Positions 8,046 through 17,222 of a stretch of DNA of 64,000 bases are shown here, one piece after another. The DNA is taken from positions 4,880,501-4,944,500 of the forward strand of contig NZ_CP100604.1 in the NCBI RefSeq assembly GCF_031202265.1. The letters run 5' to 3'. The notes under the pieces were generated by a model, which made no database searches, was not told the origin of the DNA, and was given only the letters and a program-made list of their open reading frames with translations. The DNA is from Bradyrhizobium sp. Ash2021. Its GTDB lineage: Bacteria; Pseudomonadota; Alphaproteobacteria; Rhizobiales; Xanthobacteraceae. Made by a program: the position numbers and the translations under genes. The number at the start of each line of letters is the position of its first letter. The first letter of the stretch is position 1.

Positions 8046-9164
8046 CTAGGTCCGATACGACGGGTGCCAAAACGTTGTCGCGCGTTCGGCCAGCGTGACA
8101 AGTCCGTAGAAAGCCATTCCGGCGAGGGCAGCGAGGGCGATTTCCGCCCAGACCATGTCGATGGCCATGCGTCCCGCCTCGGTGGAGATGCGAAACCCGA
8201 TGCCCTGCGTCGGTGTTCCGAAGAACTCTGCAACGATCGCGCCAATCAGGGCCAACGTGGCGTTGATCTTCAGCGCGTTGAAAATGAATGGCAGCGCCGC
8301 CGGCAGATACAGTCTGCTCAGGCTCTGCGGGTAGGTCGCCGCATAGGAGCGCATCAGGTCGCGCTCGATATGTCCGGACGCCGACAGTCCCGCCAGCGCA
8401 TTCACCAGCATCGGGAAGAAGGTCACCAGCGCCACCACGGCGGCCTTGGACGGCCAGTCGAAGCCGAACCACATCACCATGATCGGGGCGATGCCAACCA
8501 GCGGCAGCGCCGAGAAGAAATTGCCAAGCGGCAATAGCCCGCGGCCGAGAAAGGCGAACCGGTGCGCCAGGATGGCGACCAACAGCCCGGCGCCGCAGCC
8601 GATCGCGTAACCGACCAGAACGCCGCGAATGAAGGTCTGGACGAAATCCTCTCTCAGCGTCGGCAGCGATGCCGCAAATCTGACCGCTGCTGCACTCGGC
8701 GACGGCAACAGCACCGGCGGCACGCCAAAGCCGCGTACGCCGACCTCCCAGAGATAGAAAACCGTTGCCCCGAACAGCAACGGCACCAGCAGATTGAGCA
8801 GTTTCCGCCGCTCGGTCCGGATCGGACGCTGGGCTGCGAGGTTGATTACGCAAGTGGCGGCCGCGAGCCAGGCCGCGATCACGATCAGCCAGAAGCCGAT
8901 TCGCGCCGAGCCCGCGATCTCAGGATCGTGCAGCAGGACCAGCGAGGTCGTGCCGAGGAGAATGACCCCGCCGATGCCGACCGCCGCGGCGCGGTCGTCG
9001 GCCATCCAGGCCGCCAGCACGAACAGCACCCCGGCGCCGGCGGCGGCCTGCCATATCGGATGCGACAGCAGCGGCTTTGCCAGCGGCGCCAGCGGAAACA
9101 GAAAGGCCACCAGAATGGCGCCCGCGGACACGAGAAGGCCGAGCCGGAGCTTGCGCGGGTCCAT
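8046..9164 (-). CDS. ABC transporter permease, large NitT/TauT type with N-terminal extension
   Basis: The ATG at 9164 overlaps the previous stop (TGATG), giving 372 residues. The open frame continues further upstream, but that part belongs to the neighbouring permease region in another frame. The first ~130 residues form four or five extra hydrophobic helices (LLVSAGAILVAFLFPL, AAAGAGVLFVLAAWM, AVGIGGVILLGTTSLVLL). The typical permease domain follows: LLPSPSAAAVRFAASL, the periplasmic loop, and the EAA loop YAATYPQSLSRLYLPAALPFIFNALKINATLALIGAIVAEFFG. The N-terminal membrane extension is longer than in SsuC/ThiX. It probably forms a heterodimer with the permease at 9164-10087. Confidence 0.88.
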   Translation of the reverse strand: MDPRKLRLGLLVSAGAILVAFLFPLAPLAKPLLSHPIWQAAAGAGVLFVLAAWMADDRAAAVGIGGVILLGTTSLVLLHDPEIAGSARIGFWLIVIAAWLAAATCVINLAAQRPIRTERRKLLNLLVPLLFGATVFYLWEVGVRGFGVPPVLLPSPSAAAVRFAASLPTLREDFVQTFIRGVLVGYAIGCGAGLLVAILAHRFAFLGRGLLPLGNFFSALPLVGIAPIMVMWFGFDWPSKAAVVALVTFFPMLVNALAGLSASGHIERDLMRSYAATYPQSLSRLYLPAALPFIFNALKINATLALIGAIVAEFFGTPTQGIGFRISTEAGRMAIDMVWAEIALAALAGMAFYGLVTLAERATTFWHPSYRT

Positions 9165-10087
9165 CAATGCGCTCCCATGCGCCGGGCAACGCCGCGCTCG
9201 ACCAGACCGACGAGGCCAATCAGCCCGGACGAGAGCACCGCGGATGCGACCAGCGCCGCCCAGAGCTGGACGGTCTGCCCGTAATAGGAGCCGGCCAAGA
9301 GCCGCGCGCCGATGCCGGCTTCCGCACCCGTCGGCAGCTCGGCGACGATGGCGCCGACCAGCGAAATCGTGATGGCGACCTTGAGGCTGGTGAAGAGGTA
9401 GGGGATCGCCGCGGGCCAGCGCAGTTTCCACAGCATCTGGCGCGGCGTCGCCGACCACGTCCGCATCAGTTCGATTTGCAGCGGATCGGGCGACGTAAAT
9501 CCCTTCACCATTCCGATCGCGACCGGGAAAAAGCAGAGATAGGCCGAAATGATCGATTTCGGCAGCAGCCCGTGCAGCCCAAGCGCGCCGAGCACCACGA
9601 TGAAAATCGGCGCCAGCGCCAGCACCGGCACCATTTGCGAGCAGATGATCCAGGGCAACAGGCTGCGTTCCAGCACCCGGCTGTGCACGATCGTGAGCGC
9701 AAGCAGGATGCCGAACAGCGCGCCAAGCACGAAACCCAGCAGCGTCGCCGACAGGGTGACCAGCGAATGATAGACCAGGCTGCGCGGCGCCATCGGCGGA
9801 TAGCCAAAGACGCCGTCGAGGAACGCGGCCACGACCTGGTGCGGCGCCGGCAACAGCGGACGCTCGGCGCTCATCGTGCCGGACAGAACGTCCGTGACCG
9901 CGTAGGGCGTCTCCTCGCGCTCAAAGCCGTCGCGGACCAGCGTCCAGTTCATGGCCAGCGCCGCGACGTACCAGATCGCAATCAGCGCCAGGATCGTCGT
10001 CGCCAGCGGCGCATAGCGCTCGGCCAGCGGATGGCGGACACTCGTTGCCGTCGTCCGCACCGGCAATGCGAGCGAACTACTCGTCAT
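9164..10087 (-). CDS. ABC transporter permease, NitT/TauT type
   Basis: This 307-residue membrane protein has the usual lead helix (ATTILALIAIWYVAALAMNW), a periplasmic loop with LLPAPHQVVAAFLDGVFG, and the coupling loop MRTWSATPRQMLWKLRWPAAIPYLFTSLKVAITISLVGAIVAELP. Its start overlaps the end of the ATPase gene by 11 bases and its stop overlaps the second permease start, so all three are translationally coupled. Two different permeases in one importer match the ThiXYZ/RibXY-like arrangement, in which each contributes half of the channel. Confidence 0.9.
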   Translation of the reverse strand: MTSSSLALPVRTTATSVRHPLAERYAPLATTILALIAIWYVAALAMNWTLVRDGFEREETPYAVTDVLSGTMSAERPLLPAPHQVVAAFLDGVFGYPPMAPRSLVYHSLVTLSATLLGFVLGALFGILLALTIVHSRVLERSLLPWIICSQMVPVLALAPIFIVVLGALGLHGLLPKSIISAYLCFFPVAIGMVKGFTSPDPLQIELMRTWSATPRQMLWKLRWPAAIPYLFTSLKVAITISLVGAIVAELPTGAEAGIGARLLAGSYYGQTVQLWAALVASAVLSSGLIGLVGLVERGVARRMGAH

Positions 10088-10976
10088 AGGAATGTCCTGC
10101 GCGCAGGCCGGAGCGGACGCGCTGGGCGATCTTGAGAAACTCCGGCGTCTCGCGGATCTCCAGCGACCGGTCGCGCGGAAAATCGCAATCGATGATATCG
10201 ATGATGCGGCCGGGACGCGGCGACATCACCACGATCCTGGTCGACAGGAAAACCGCTTCCGGGATCGAATGGGTGACGAACAGCACCGTCTTTTCGGTCG
10301 ATTTCCACAATTGCAGCAGCTGCTCATTGAGATGGTCGCGCACGATTTCGTCGAGCGCGCCGAACGGCTCGTCCATCAGCAACATCGCCGGATCGAACGA
10401 CAGCGCACGCGCAATCGAGACCCGCTGCTGCATGCCGCCCGACAGTTGCCAGGGAAATTTGCGCTCGAAACCGGTCAAATTGACCAGCGCGAGGTAGCGT
10501 TCCACCCGCTGCTGCTGGTCGGCCTCCGAAAATCCCATGATTTCCAGCGGCAGCTTCAGGTTCTTTTCGATGGTACGCCACGGGAATAGCGCCGGCGCCT
10601 GGAACACATAGCCGTAACTGCGCGCCAGCCGTGCATTCTCGGCGCTCATGCCGTTGACCAGGAGCGTGCCGGAGGATGGCTGCTGGAGATCGGCGATCAC
10701 GCGCAACATTGTGGTCTTGCCGCACCCAGACGGGCCGATAAAGGAAACGAACTCGCCCTCGGCGATCTGCAGGCTGACGCCGGAAAGCGCGTCGACCCGG
10801 CCGTCGGCGGTCTCGAATGTCAGCGAGATGTTTTGCGCATCGACGACCAGTCGTCCCGGCGAGGGTGCGGGCGAAGGAGCTGAAGTCGCAGGAGAAAAGG
10901 ATGACACGTTCTGGTCCGGGCGATGCCTGATCGTCGGTTCACTGACAATTGACATGCTCGGCTGACGCGATGCCAT
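10077..10976 (-). CDS. ABC transporter ATP-binding protein, NitT/TauT type
   Basis: This starts at the ATG at 10976 (MASRQPSMS), giving 299 residues. A further upstream start (11018) and a downstream one (10955) are possible. A Pro/Ser-rich linker of about 45 residues precedes the ATPase core: Walker A GPSGCGKTT, Q-loop YVFQAPALFPW, signature LSGGMQQRVS, Walker B MLLMDEPFGALD and switch VTHSIPEAVFL. It is the first gene of the leftward transporter operon. Its promoter must lie in 10977-11179, shared divergently with the molybdenum hydroxylase operon. Confidence 0.9.
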   Translation of the reverse strand: MASRQPSMSIVSEPTIRHRPDQNVSSFSPATSAPSPAPSPGRLVVDAQNISLTFETADGRVDALSGVSLQIAEGEFVSFIGPSGCGKTTMLRVIADLQQPSSGTLLVNGMSAENARLARSYGYVFQAPALFPWRTIEKNLKLPLEIMGFSEADQQQRVERYLALVNLTGFERKFPWQLSGGMQQRVSIARALSFDPAMLLMDEPFGALDEIVRDHLNEQLLQLWKSTEKTVLFVTHSIPEAVFLSTRIVVMSPRPGRIIDIIDCDFPRDRSLEIRETPEFLKIAQRVRSGLRAGHSYDE

Positions 10977-11100
10977 GTCAGGGATAGTGGCAAAAGCTGC
11001 TAAAAGAGGCGCGCCCATTGTTTATGCACGCGGAGAGAATAATAAGCAGGAATTCGCTGCATTTCCATGCAGTTCTTGTGGTGTTTGGGCTTGGCGGCTT

Positions 11101-11129
11101 TTGACAGGCAAGGCCGGTCGGCAGATACT
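11101..11129 (+). promoter_or_regulatory. Probable sigma-70 promoter of the hydroxylase/amidohydrolase operon
   Basis: A perfect TTGACA (-35) is followed after 17 bases by GATACT (-10, 4 of 6 consensus). The inferred start of transcription is near 11136, leaving a short leader before the ATG at 11180. It sits in the divergent control region between the catabolic and transport operons. No clear operator palindrome was recognised. Confidence 0.5.
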
Positions 11130-11179
11130 TTTATGGTGTCTTTTCAAGCCAAAGCGGATGCCGTCTCCGAGCGAGCGTT

Positions 11180-12058
11180 ATGAAGCCTGCTCCATTTAAA
11201 TACATTGCGGCTTCTTCGCTGGATCACGCGCTGTCGCTCAAGGCCGAATATGGTGACGAAGCCCGGTTTCTCGCCGGCGGCCAAAGCCTGATTCCGGCGA
11301 TGAATTTCCGCCTGGCGCGGCCGTCCGTGCTGATCGACATCAACGGCCTGAAGGACTTGGCCGGCGTCGATCAGACCAGTGGCGGGGGCGTCCGGGTCGG
11401 TGCGCTGACCCGCTACCGCGACCTCGAACGGGATGGCCGCTTCCTGGCATCCTGTCCGTTATTCGCCGACGCGCTTCCCCACATTGCCCATCCGCAAATC
11501 CGAAACCGGGGGACCATCGGCGGGAACCTGTCGCATGCGGACCCAGCTTCCGAAATTCCGGCGCTCGCGGTCGCAATGGAGGGGCGAATGCGGCTCAAAT
11601 CGTCCGCCGGGGGCCGGGAGGTTGCGGCATCGGAGTTTTTCCAGGGATTGCTCACCACCGATCTCGGGGTCGACGAGATGCTGGTGGAGATCGCGTTTCC
11701 GGCGCCGAAGCCCCGCACCGGCACATGCTTTATGGAAGTGGCCCGCCGGCGCGGCGATTTCGCCCTGGCCGGCGTCGCGGCGATCGTGACCCTCGACGGA
11801 GAAGGGCGATGCGCGAAGGCGCGGCTGGCGCTTTGCGGCGTCGGCGAAACCCCGGTGGATGCCAGCAAGGCCTTGTCTTCCCTTATCGGGCAGCCCTGCA
11901 CGGACGGCGCCATCGAAACCGCTGCCGCAGGGGTCCAGGAGATGATCGCGCCTTCCGGCAATGTCCACGGCACCGCCGACTATCAACGGCATATCGCTGG
12001 GGTCCTGACACAGCGCGCGCTTGCCGCCGCGCATCAGCGGGCCGGTCATGGCGCCTGA
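11180..12058 (+). CDS. Molybdenum hydroxylase FAD subunit (CoxM/XdhB-like)
   Basis: This 292-residue protein begins MKPAPFKYIAASSLDHAL, typical of the FAD subunit of xanthine-dehydrogenase-type enzymes. The FAD pyrophosphate-binding motifs are present: ARFLAGGQSLIPAMNFRLARP near residue 30 and RNRGTIGGNLSHADPASEIPAL near residue 110. The C-terminal CO_deh_flav_C domain begins around FMEVARRRGDFALAGVAA. It passes electrons from the iron-sulfur subunit to a soluble acceptor. It is the first gene of the rightward operon and its stop overlaps the 2Fe-2S subunit start by 11 bases. Confidence 0.92.
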   Translation: MKPAPFKYIAASSLDHALSLKAEYGDEARFLAGGQSLIPAMNFRLARPSVLIDINGLKDLAGVDQTSGGGVRVGALTRYRDLERDGRFLASCPLFADALPHIAHPQIRNRGTIGGNLSHADPASEIPALAVAMEGRMRLKSSAGGREVAASEFFQGLLTTDLGVDEMLVEIAFPAPKPRTGTCFMEVARRRGDFALAGVAAIVTLDGEGRCAKARLALCGVGETPVDASKALSSLIGQPCTDGAIETAAAGVQEMIAPSGNVHGTADYQRHIAGVLTQRALAAAHQRAGHGA

Positions 12059-12536
12059 CCGACACGATATTAAGCTATCGGTCAACGGGGTGTCGTACCG
12101 GCGCGGCGTCGAGTCCCGCACGCTGCTGAGCGATTTCCTCCGCCATGACCTCTTGCTCGCCGGCACCCATGTCGGCTGCGAACACGGGGTGTGCGGCGCG
12201 TGCACGGTGCTGCTGGATGGCGCGCCGGTCCGCTCCTGCCTGATGCTGGCGGTGCAGGCCAATGGGCATGAACTCTCAACCGTCGAAGGTCTCGCGACGC
12301 CGGCCGGCGAACTGCATCCGGTGCAACAGGCAATGCACGACCATCACGGCCTGCAATGCGGCTATTGCACACCGGGCATTTTGATGACGATGACGGCCTT
12401 CCTGAAGGAAAATCCACAACCGTCGGAACACGAGGTGCGCGAAGCGCTGTCCGGCAATCTGTGCCGCTGCACCGGCTACCAGAACATCGTCGACGCCATG
12501 CTGGCGGCCGCGCAGGCGATGCGGGCCCAGCCATGA
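12048..12536 (+). CDS. Molybdenum hydroxylase 2Fe-2S subunit (CoxS/XdhC-like)
   Basis: This starts at MAPDRHDIKLSVNG inside the previous gene (11-base overlap), giving 162 residues. Both clusters are complete. The plant-ferredoxin-like N-terminal cluster is GCEHGVCGACTVLLDG plus a downstream Cys in RSCLM. The C-terminal helical cluster is QCGYCTPGILM plus NLCRCTGYQNI. The Q-C-G-Y-C-T-P-G and C-R-C-T-G-Y motifs are diagnostic of small subunits of the xanthine oxidase family. It wires electrons from the molybdenum site to the FAD subunit. Confidence 0.95.
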   Translation: MAPDRHDIKLSVNGVSYRRGVESRTLLSDFLRHDLLLAGTHVGCEHGVCGACTVLLDGAPVRSCLMLAVQANGHELSTVEGLATPAGELHPVQQAMHDHHGLQCGYCTPGILMTMTAFLKENPQPSEHEVREALSGNLCRCTGYQNIVDAMLAAAQAMRAQP

Positions 12537-14881
12537 CGACCCGTTTTTTCGGCGCACCGGTCAAACGCAACGAGGACCGCAAGCTTCTCACGGGACAGGG
12601 GCTGTTCATCGACGACGTCGAATTGCCCGGCATGTTGCACGTCGCCTTCCTGCGCAGCCAGGTGGCGCATGCCCGCATTAAAAACATCGACGTTTCCCGG
12701 GCGCTGAAACGCCCCGGCGTGGTAGCGGTCTACACCGCCGCCGACCTCGGCGCCTATTGGCAGCACGGACCGTTGCTGGTGCAACCGCCACCGATCGCCG
12801 GAATTGTCTTCAACGCGCGAACCCAGGTGCCGCTCGTCAAGGACAAGGTCCGCCATGTCGGCGAACCGCTGGCCGTGATCGTTGCGGACAGCCGCTATAT
12901 CGCCGAGGACGCGCTCGACGATATCGACGTCGATCTCGAAATCCTGCCGGCAGTGGTCGATATCGAAAAGGGGCTCGACGCCGCAGCACCTCATGTGCAC
13001 GACGATCTCGGGTCCAACATTGCAGCGCATGTCCGGCAGACCAAGGGCGATTATCGCAGCGCCGCCGCCAAGGCCGATCTGATCCTCAAGCGCCGGTTTC
13101 GCTACGAGCACGGCATTTCCTCACCGATCGAGACCCGTGGCGTGGTCGCGCAATGGAACGCCCGCGGCGACCAGATGACGATCTGGGACACCACCCAGGC
13201 GCCGGTTTTCGTCCGCAACGGTCTGGCCGCCATGCTCGGCCTCGGCGAGCGCCAGGTGCGCGTGATCGCGCCCTTCGTCGGCGGCGGCTTCGGTCCGAAG
13301 ATCATGATGTTCTATCCGGAAGAGGTCGTGCTGCCGTGGATCGCGATGCGGCTCAACCGTGCGGTGAAGTGGATCGAAGATCGGCTCGAACACTTCTTTG
13401 CGACCACCCATGAGCGCGGCCAGATTCACGATGCGGAGATCGCGATCGCGCGCGACGGCCGCATCCTCGGCATCAAGGACGTTTTCTTGCATGACACCGG
13501 CGCGTATGATCCCTATGGCCTGACCGTACCGATCAACAGCCAGTGCACGCTGCTTGGTCCCTATGTGGTGCCGGCCTATGACAGCACGTTCACGGCGGTT
13601 TTCACCAATCTGCCGATCGTGACGCCGTATCGCGGCGCCGGGCGTCAGCATGGCGTGTTCGTGATGGAGCGGCTGCTCGATCTGGCCGCGCACGAATTGA
13701 AGATCGATCCGGCGGAAATCAGGCGCCGCAATCTCATTCCATCCGATGCGTTTCCGTACAACAACGAGATCATCTTCCAGGATTTTCAGCCGCTCGAATA
13801 TGACAGCGGCAATTACGAGCCGGTGCTCGACAAGGCGCTCGAAGCGATCGGATATGCCGACTTCCTAAAGCACGAACAGCCAAAGCTACGCGCGCTGGGC
13901 CGTCATGTCGGCATCGGCATCGCATGTTACGTCGAGGGCACCGGCATCGGTCCCTACGAAGGCGCCAAGGTGCAGGTGCAGGCCAACGGCAAGGTCAATG
14001 TCGCGACCGGAATCGGCACCCAGGGGCAGGGGCATTTTACCAGCTTTGCGCAAATCGTCGCCGACCAACTCGGCGTCGATGTCACCGAAGTCGATATCGT
14101 CACCGGCGACACCGACCGGTTCTATTGGGGAGCGGGGACATTCGCCAGCCGTGGCGCGGTCGTCGCCGGCAACGCGGTCAATGAAGCTTCGCGCGTGGTG
14201 CGACAGAAGGCCCTGAAGCTCGCCGGCGACCTGTTCGAATGCTCGGAGGATGATCTCGTTCTCGAAGGCGGCAAGGTTTCGATCGTCGGTATCCCCGAAA
14301 AATTCATCAGGCTTGGCGAACTGGCCCAACGCGCCAATCCGATGCGCGGCGCGGTCAAGCCCGGCACCGAGCCGGGGCTGGAGTCGACGCAGTACTTTGG
14401 GCCGCCCAGCGGCGCGACCGCCAATGGCGTCCACGCCATGATCGTTGAACTCGACCCGCAGACGTTCGACCTGAAAATCCTCAAATACGTCGTGGTCCAC
14501 GATTGCGGGACCGTGATCAATCCAATGATCCTGGCCGGCCAGATCCATGGCGGCGTAGCCCAGGGCATTGGCAACGCGTTCTACGAAAAACTGTCGTTCG
14601 ATGACCAGGGCCAGCTCCTCAACGCGTCGCTTGCGGATTATCTGCTGCCGACCGCGCTGGAAGTTCCGCGCATGGAGCTTGACCATACGACGACGCCGTC
14701 CCCGCTCAACCCGCTGGGGATCAAGGGAGCGGGCGAAGCCGGTGCGATCCCGGTCGGTCCCTTGTTTGCGCAGGCAATCGAGGATGCGCTGGATCTCAAG
14801 CGCCGGAAGGTCGAGCTCTTGGAGATCCCGCTGAGCCCGAGCCGGCTGTTTGAATTGACAGGAAGTACGAGGGTCCCGTGA
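12533..14881 (+). CDS. Molybdenum hydroxylase catalytic subunit (CoxL/XdhA-like)
   Basis: The ATG at 12533 overlaps the previous stop (ATGA), and the 782-residue length is normal for the family. The N-terminus FFGAPVKRNEDRKLLTGQGLFIDDV is typical. Substrate-channel and molybdopterin-binding landmarks are present: VGGGFGPKIMMFYPEE, TPYRGAGRQ, TGIGTQGQGHFTSFAQIVAD and the catalytic glutamate in GIKGAGEAGAIP. The CO dehydrogenase active-site loop A-Y-R-C-S-F-R is absent (TPYRGAGR instead), so this is not a CO oxidiser. It should hydroxylate a carbon next to a ring nitrogen using water. The specific heterocycle is unknown. The context with a barbiturase-family enzyme suggests a pyrimidine- or imide-like product. 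Confidence 0.92.
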   Translation: MTTRFFGAPVKRNEDRKLLTGQGLFIDDVELPGMLHVAFLRSQVAHARIKNIDVSRALKRPGVVAVYTAADLGAYWQHGPLLVQPPPIAGIVFNARTQVPLVKDKVRHVGEPLAVIVADSRYIAEDALDDIDVDLEILPAVVDIEKGLDAAAPHVHDDLGSNIAAHVRQTKGDYRSAAAKADLILKRRFRYEHGISSPIETRGVVAQWNARGDQMTIWDTTQAPVFVRNGLAAMLGLGERQVRVIAPFVGGGFGPKIMMFYPEEVVLPWIAMRLNRAVKWIEDRLEHFFATTHERGQIHDAEIAIARDGRILGIKDVFLHDTGAYDPYGLTVPINSQCTLLGPYVVPAYDSTFTAVFTNLPIVTPYRGAGRQHGVFVMERLLDLAAHELKIDPAEIRRRNLIPSDAFPYNNEIIFQDFQPLEYDSGNYEPVLDKALEAIGYADFLKHEQPKLRALGRHVGIGIACYVEGTGIGPYEGAKVQVQANGKVNVATGIGTQGQGHFTSFAQIVADQLGVDVTEVDIVTGDTDRFYWGAGTFASRGAVVAGNAVNEASRVVRQKALKLAGDLFECSEDDLVLEGGKVSIVGIPEKFIRLGELAQRANPMRGAVKPGTEPGLESTQYFGPPSGATANGVHAMIVELDPQTFDLKILKYVVVHDCGTVINPMILAGQIHGGVAQGIGNAFYEKLSFDDQGQLLNASLADYLLPTALEVPRMELDHTTTPSPLNPLGIKGAGEAGAIPVGPLFAQAIEDALDLKRRKVELLEIPLSPSRLFELTGSTRVP

Positions 14882-15996
14882 GGTCGGCACAGGTATTCAG
14901 ATTGTCGATGGCGCATCCCGGAGATCTCTCCGAACTCGATCGCCTGATTACGGGCGGAGCGGTGCGGGCGGCCGAGGTGGTGGCCATCATCGGCAAGACC
15001 GAGGGCAATGGCGGCGTCAATGATTTCACCCGCGGCTACTTCACCCAGACCCTGATGGCGCTGCTATCGAGACATCTGAAAAAGCCTGCGGAGCAATTGG
15101 TCCACGAAATCCCCTGCGTGCTGTCCGGCGGCACGGAAGGCGTCATGAGCCCGCATTACAGCGTGTTTTGTGCCGGCGAAGCCGATGCGACGCCGGGCGC
15201 AGGATCATCGCTCGCGATCGGCACCGCACTCAGTGAGCCGATTCCGGCCGAAAATGTCGGCCGGCGCGCGCATGTCGATAGCGTCGCCAATGCGGTTCGT
15301 ACGGCGATCGCCAATGCCGGGATTGAGCGGCTCGACGACGTGCATTTCGTGCAGGTCAAATGTCCTTGCGTGACAGTCGCCCGTGCCGCGGCGGCGACTG
15401 CCGCGGGCAAGACGCCGCTCACCAATGATCCCAACAAATCGATGGCTTATGCGCGCGCGGCCGGCGCCTTCGGGGTTGCCGTCGCGCTCGACGAGCTAAA
15501 GCCTTCCGGCTTCGAGGATGCGTCGCTGCTCAGCGATTTTTCGATCCAGTCGCCGCGCGCCAGCATTTCCTCGGGCGTCGAAGTCGAGAGCAACGAGGTC
15601 ATCGTGCTTGGCAACAGCCCGCACTGGTCAGGCCCGCTGCGCATCGCGCACCGGCCGATGGCCGACGCGCTCGACATCGGCGCGATCGTCGATGTGCTGG
15701 CCGATCTCGGCATCGCCGCGAACCCACAGGTTTCCGCCGACGATGCCGCGCGAATCGCAACCGTGCTGGTCAAATGCGAGCCGGACCGGCGCGGCCGGAT
15801 CCGCGGCAACCGCCACACCATGCTCGATGACACCGACATCAACGCGCAGCGTCACATCCGCGGCGCGGTCGCGGGTCTGGTCGCCGGCGTGATCGGCGAC
15901 GGACGGATTTTCGTGTCCGGCGGCGCCGAACATCAGGGACCCGACGGCGGCGGCCTGATTGCCGTCATCGCCCACCAGAAAAAGGGCGGCGCCTGA
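14878..15996 (+). CDS. Ring-opening amidohydrolase, cyanuric acid hydrolase/barbiturase family
   Basis: This 372-residue protein starts at a GTG overlapping the previous stop (GTGA); an ATG ten codons in is the alternative. This rare family has three repeated domains, each giving one Lys-Ser pair to a threefold active site. All six can be placed: K40 (IIGKTEG), S83 (VLSGGTEG), K161 (VQVKCPC), S231/S232 (ASISSGVE), K299 (LVKCEPD) and S347 (FVSGGAEHQGPDGG). The C-terminal GPDGGG metal-site segment is also present. Known members open cyanuric acid (AtzD/TrzD) or barbituric acid (barbiturase). There are no triazine genes here. The partner Mo hydroxylase recalls the oxidative uracil pathway, in which a dehydrogenase makes barbiturate. 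The true ring is unproven. Confidence 0.9.
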   Translation: MRSAQVFRLSMAHPGDLSELDRLITGGAVRAAEVVAIIGKTEGNGGVNDFTRGYFTQTLMALLSRHLKKPAEQLVHEIPCVLSGGTEGVMSPHYSVFCAGEADATPGAGSSLAIGTALSEPIPAENVGRRAHVDSVANAVRTAIANAGIERLDDVHFVQVKCPCVTVARAAAATAAGKTPLTNDPNKSMAYARAAGAFGVAVALDELKPSGFEDASLLSDFSIQSPRASISSGVEVESNEVIVLGNSPHWSGPLRIAHRPMADALDIGAIVDVLADLGIAANPQVSADDAARIATVLVKCEPDRRGRIRGNRHTMLDDTDINAQRHIRGAVAGLVAGVIGDGRIFVSGGAEHQGPDGGGLIAVIAHQKKGGA

Positions 15997-17222
15997 TGCG
16001 GATCGTCATCGTGGGTGCAGGCGTGGCGGGATGCGTGATGGCGCGCAGGCTCGCGCAGCTCGGGGATGTCGAAGTGGTCTGCCTCGAGCGGGTTTCGCGC
16101 GACGACCATTCCGAAGCCGGCACCGGGCTCAATGTCGGTCCGAACGCCGTCAAGGCGCTTAATGCGATCGATCCCGAACTGGCCGCGCGCATCACCGAGG
16201 CCAGCTATATCTGGCGCAACTGGCGGATATCGCTGACGGACGGCACCGTGCTGTTCGATCTTCCGCTGGTCAACGTTGCGGACGGACCGGGCTGGCGGAT
16301 CCGCTGGTCGGAGCTTTATCGGGTGCTGCGCGAGGCCGCCGGCGACTGCGTGTCGTATGGCTGCGAGATCGCCGAGATCAGCCGCGATGCGGCCGATCCC
16401 GCCAAGACCTCGATTTCGTGGAGCCGGGATGGCAAGCCACATCGGCTGGACGGGATCGATCTACTGGTCGCGGCCGATGGACGATACTCGCGGATACGGC
16501 GTGCGATATCGGGCGAACCGGCGGTGCGGCAAACCGGCGTTGCGATTTTTCGCCTGCTGGTGCCGGACACGTCGAACGGTTTGATCGACGACTACGAGCA
16601 ATGGTTCAACGGACCCAACCGCCTGCTGTCATTCCGGGTGCCGCCGGGGCACATTTATATTGCCGGCACGTTTCCGATCGCGCCGGATGAGCAGATCGCC
16701 GAGCGTTCGAAAACACCCGATGCGCTGCGGGCGGCCTACACGCCGCGCGGCGCGCCGCCGAGTGCCCAGGCACGCTGGCTGATCGACACCATCTGCGCGA
16801 ACGCGACCGAGACGCATTGGGCGCGGATGCAGGAACACGAGCTGCTCTACCGCGCCGCCGGCTGCAACGTGCTTTATCTCGGCGATGCCGCGCACGGCAT
16901 GGTGCCGACGCTGGGGCAGGGCGCGACCCAGGCGCTCGAAGATGCCGCGAATGCGGCAATGCTGATCTCGCAGCGCTATCGCAGCGGAAGCCGTAATGTC
17001 GAAAGCTGGCTCGCCGATGTCGAAATGCTGCGGAAGGACCGCATGCGTTTCGTCATGGAGTTTTCGCTCGAGGCCACCGATACGATGCTGGAAGGCGCCG
17101 ATCCCGTGAAGGGAACCGCGCACAAGAATGAAGTATCGTTCCAGAACCGGTTGAAGGCGCTCTATCGGGACGTCGGACTGCCCCTGGATGGAAACGTCGA
17201 ATTGAGGAGACACGCGCAATGA
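15996..17222 (+). CDS. FAD-dependent aromatic-ring monooxygenase (class A, PHBH-like)
   Basis: The protein has 408 residues. Its ATG shares a base with the previous stop (TGATG). The N-terminal dinucleotide-binding fold is RIVIVGAGVAGCVMARRLAQLG, and a later Gly-Asp motif LYLGDAAHGMVPTLGQGATQALEDAANAA contacts the FAD ribityl chain. The mid segment DLLVAADGRYSRIRRAI is the conserved D-G motif. These three are the fingerprint of class A flavoprotein hydroxylases such as 6-hydroxynicotinate 3-monooxygenase and salicylate hydroxylase. It would add a hydroxyl group ortho to an activating group on a ring, with NAD(P)H. In this operon it probably acts on the hydroxylated heterocycle before or instead of hydrolytic opening. 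Confidence 0.9.
   Translation: MRIVIVGAGVAGCVMARRLAQLGDVEVVCLERVSRDDHSEAGTGLNVGPNAVKALNAIDPELAARITEASYIWRNWRISLTDGTVLFDLPLVNVADGPGWRIRWSELYRVLREAAGDCVSYGCEIAEISRDAADPAKTSISWSRDGKPHRLDGIDLLVAADGRYSRIRRAISGEPAVRQTGVAIFRLLVPDTSNGLIDDYEQWFNGPNRLLSFRVPPGHIYIAGTFPIAPDEQIAERSKTPDALRAAYTPRGAPPSAQARWLIDTICANATETHWARMQEHELLYRAAGCNVLYLGDAAHGMVPTLGQGATQALEDAANAAMLISQRYRSGSRNVESWLADVEMLRKDRMRFVMEFSLEATDTMLEGADPVKGTAHKNEVSFQNRLKALYRDVGLPLDGNVELRRHAQ

Noticed and set aside
8562..10135. Long forward frames across the permease genes (up to 352 codons)
   Set aside because: They are antisense to well-supported ABC permeases with all expected motifs. Composition is Arg/Gln/His-rich and no ribosome site is present.
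12533..14881. Carbon monoxide dehydrogenase large subunit
   Set aside because: The A-Y-R-C-S-F-R active-site loop is absent (TPYRGAGRQ instead), and the neighbours are ring-cleavage genes, not coxDEF.
12476..14890. Minus-strand frames inside the Mo hydroxylase gene
   Set aside because: They are antisense shadows. The plus-strand protein is complete and motif-rich across the same interval.
14878..15996. Triazine (cyanuric acid) degradation operon
   Set aside because: No atzE/atzF-type biuret or allophanate hydrolase genes accompany it, and a molybdenum hydroxylase is not part of that pathway. Left as family-level only.
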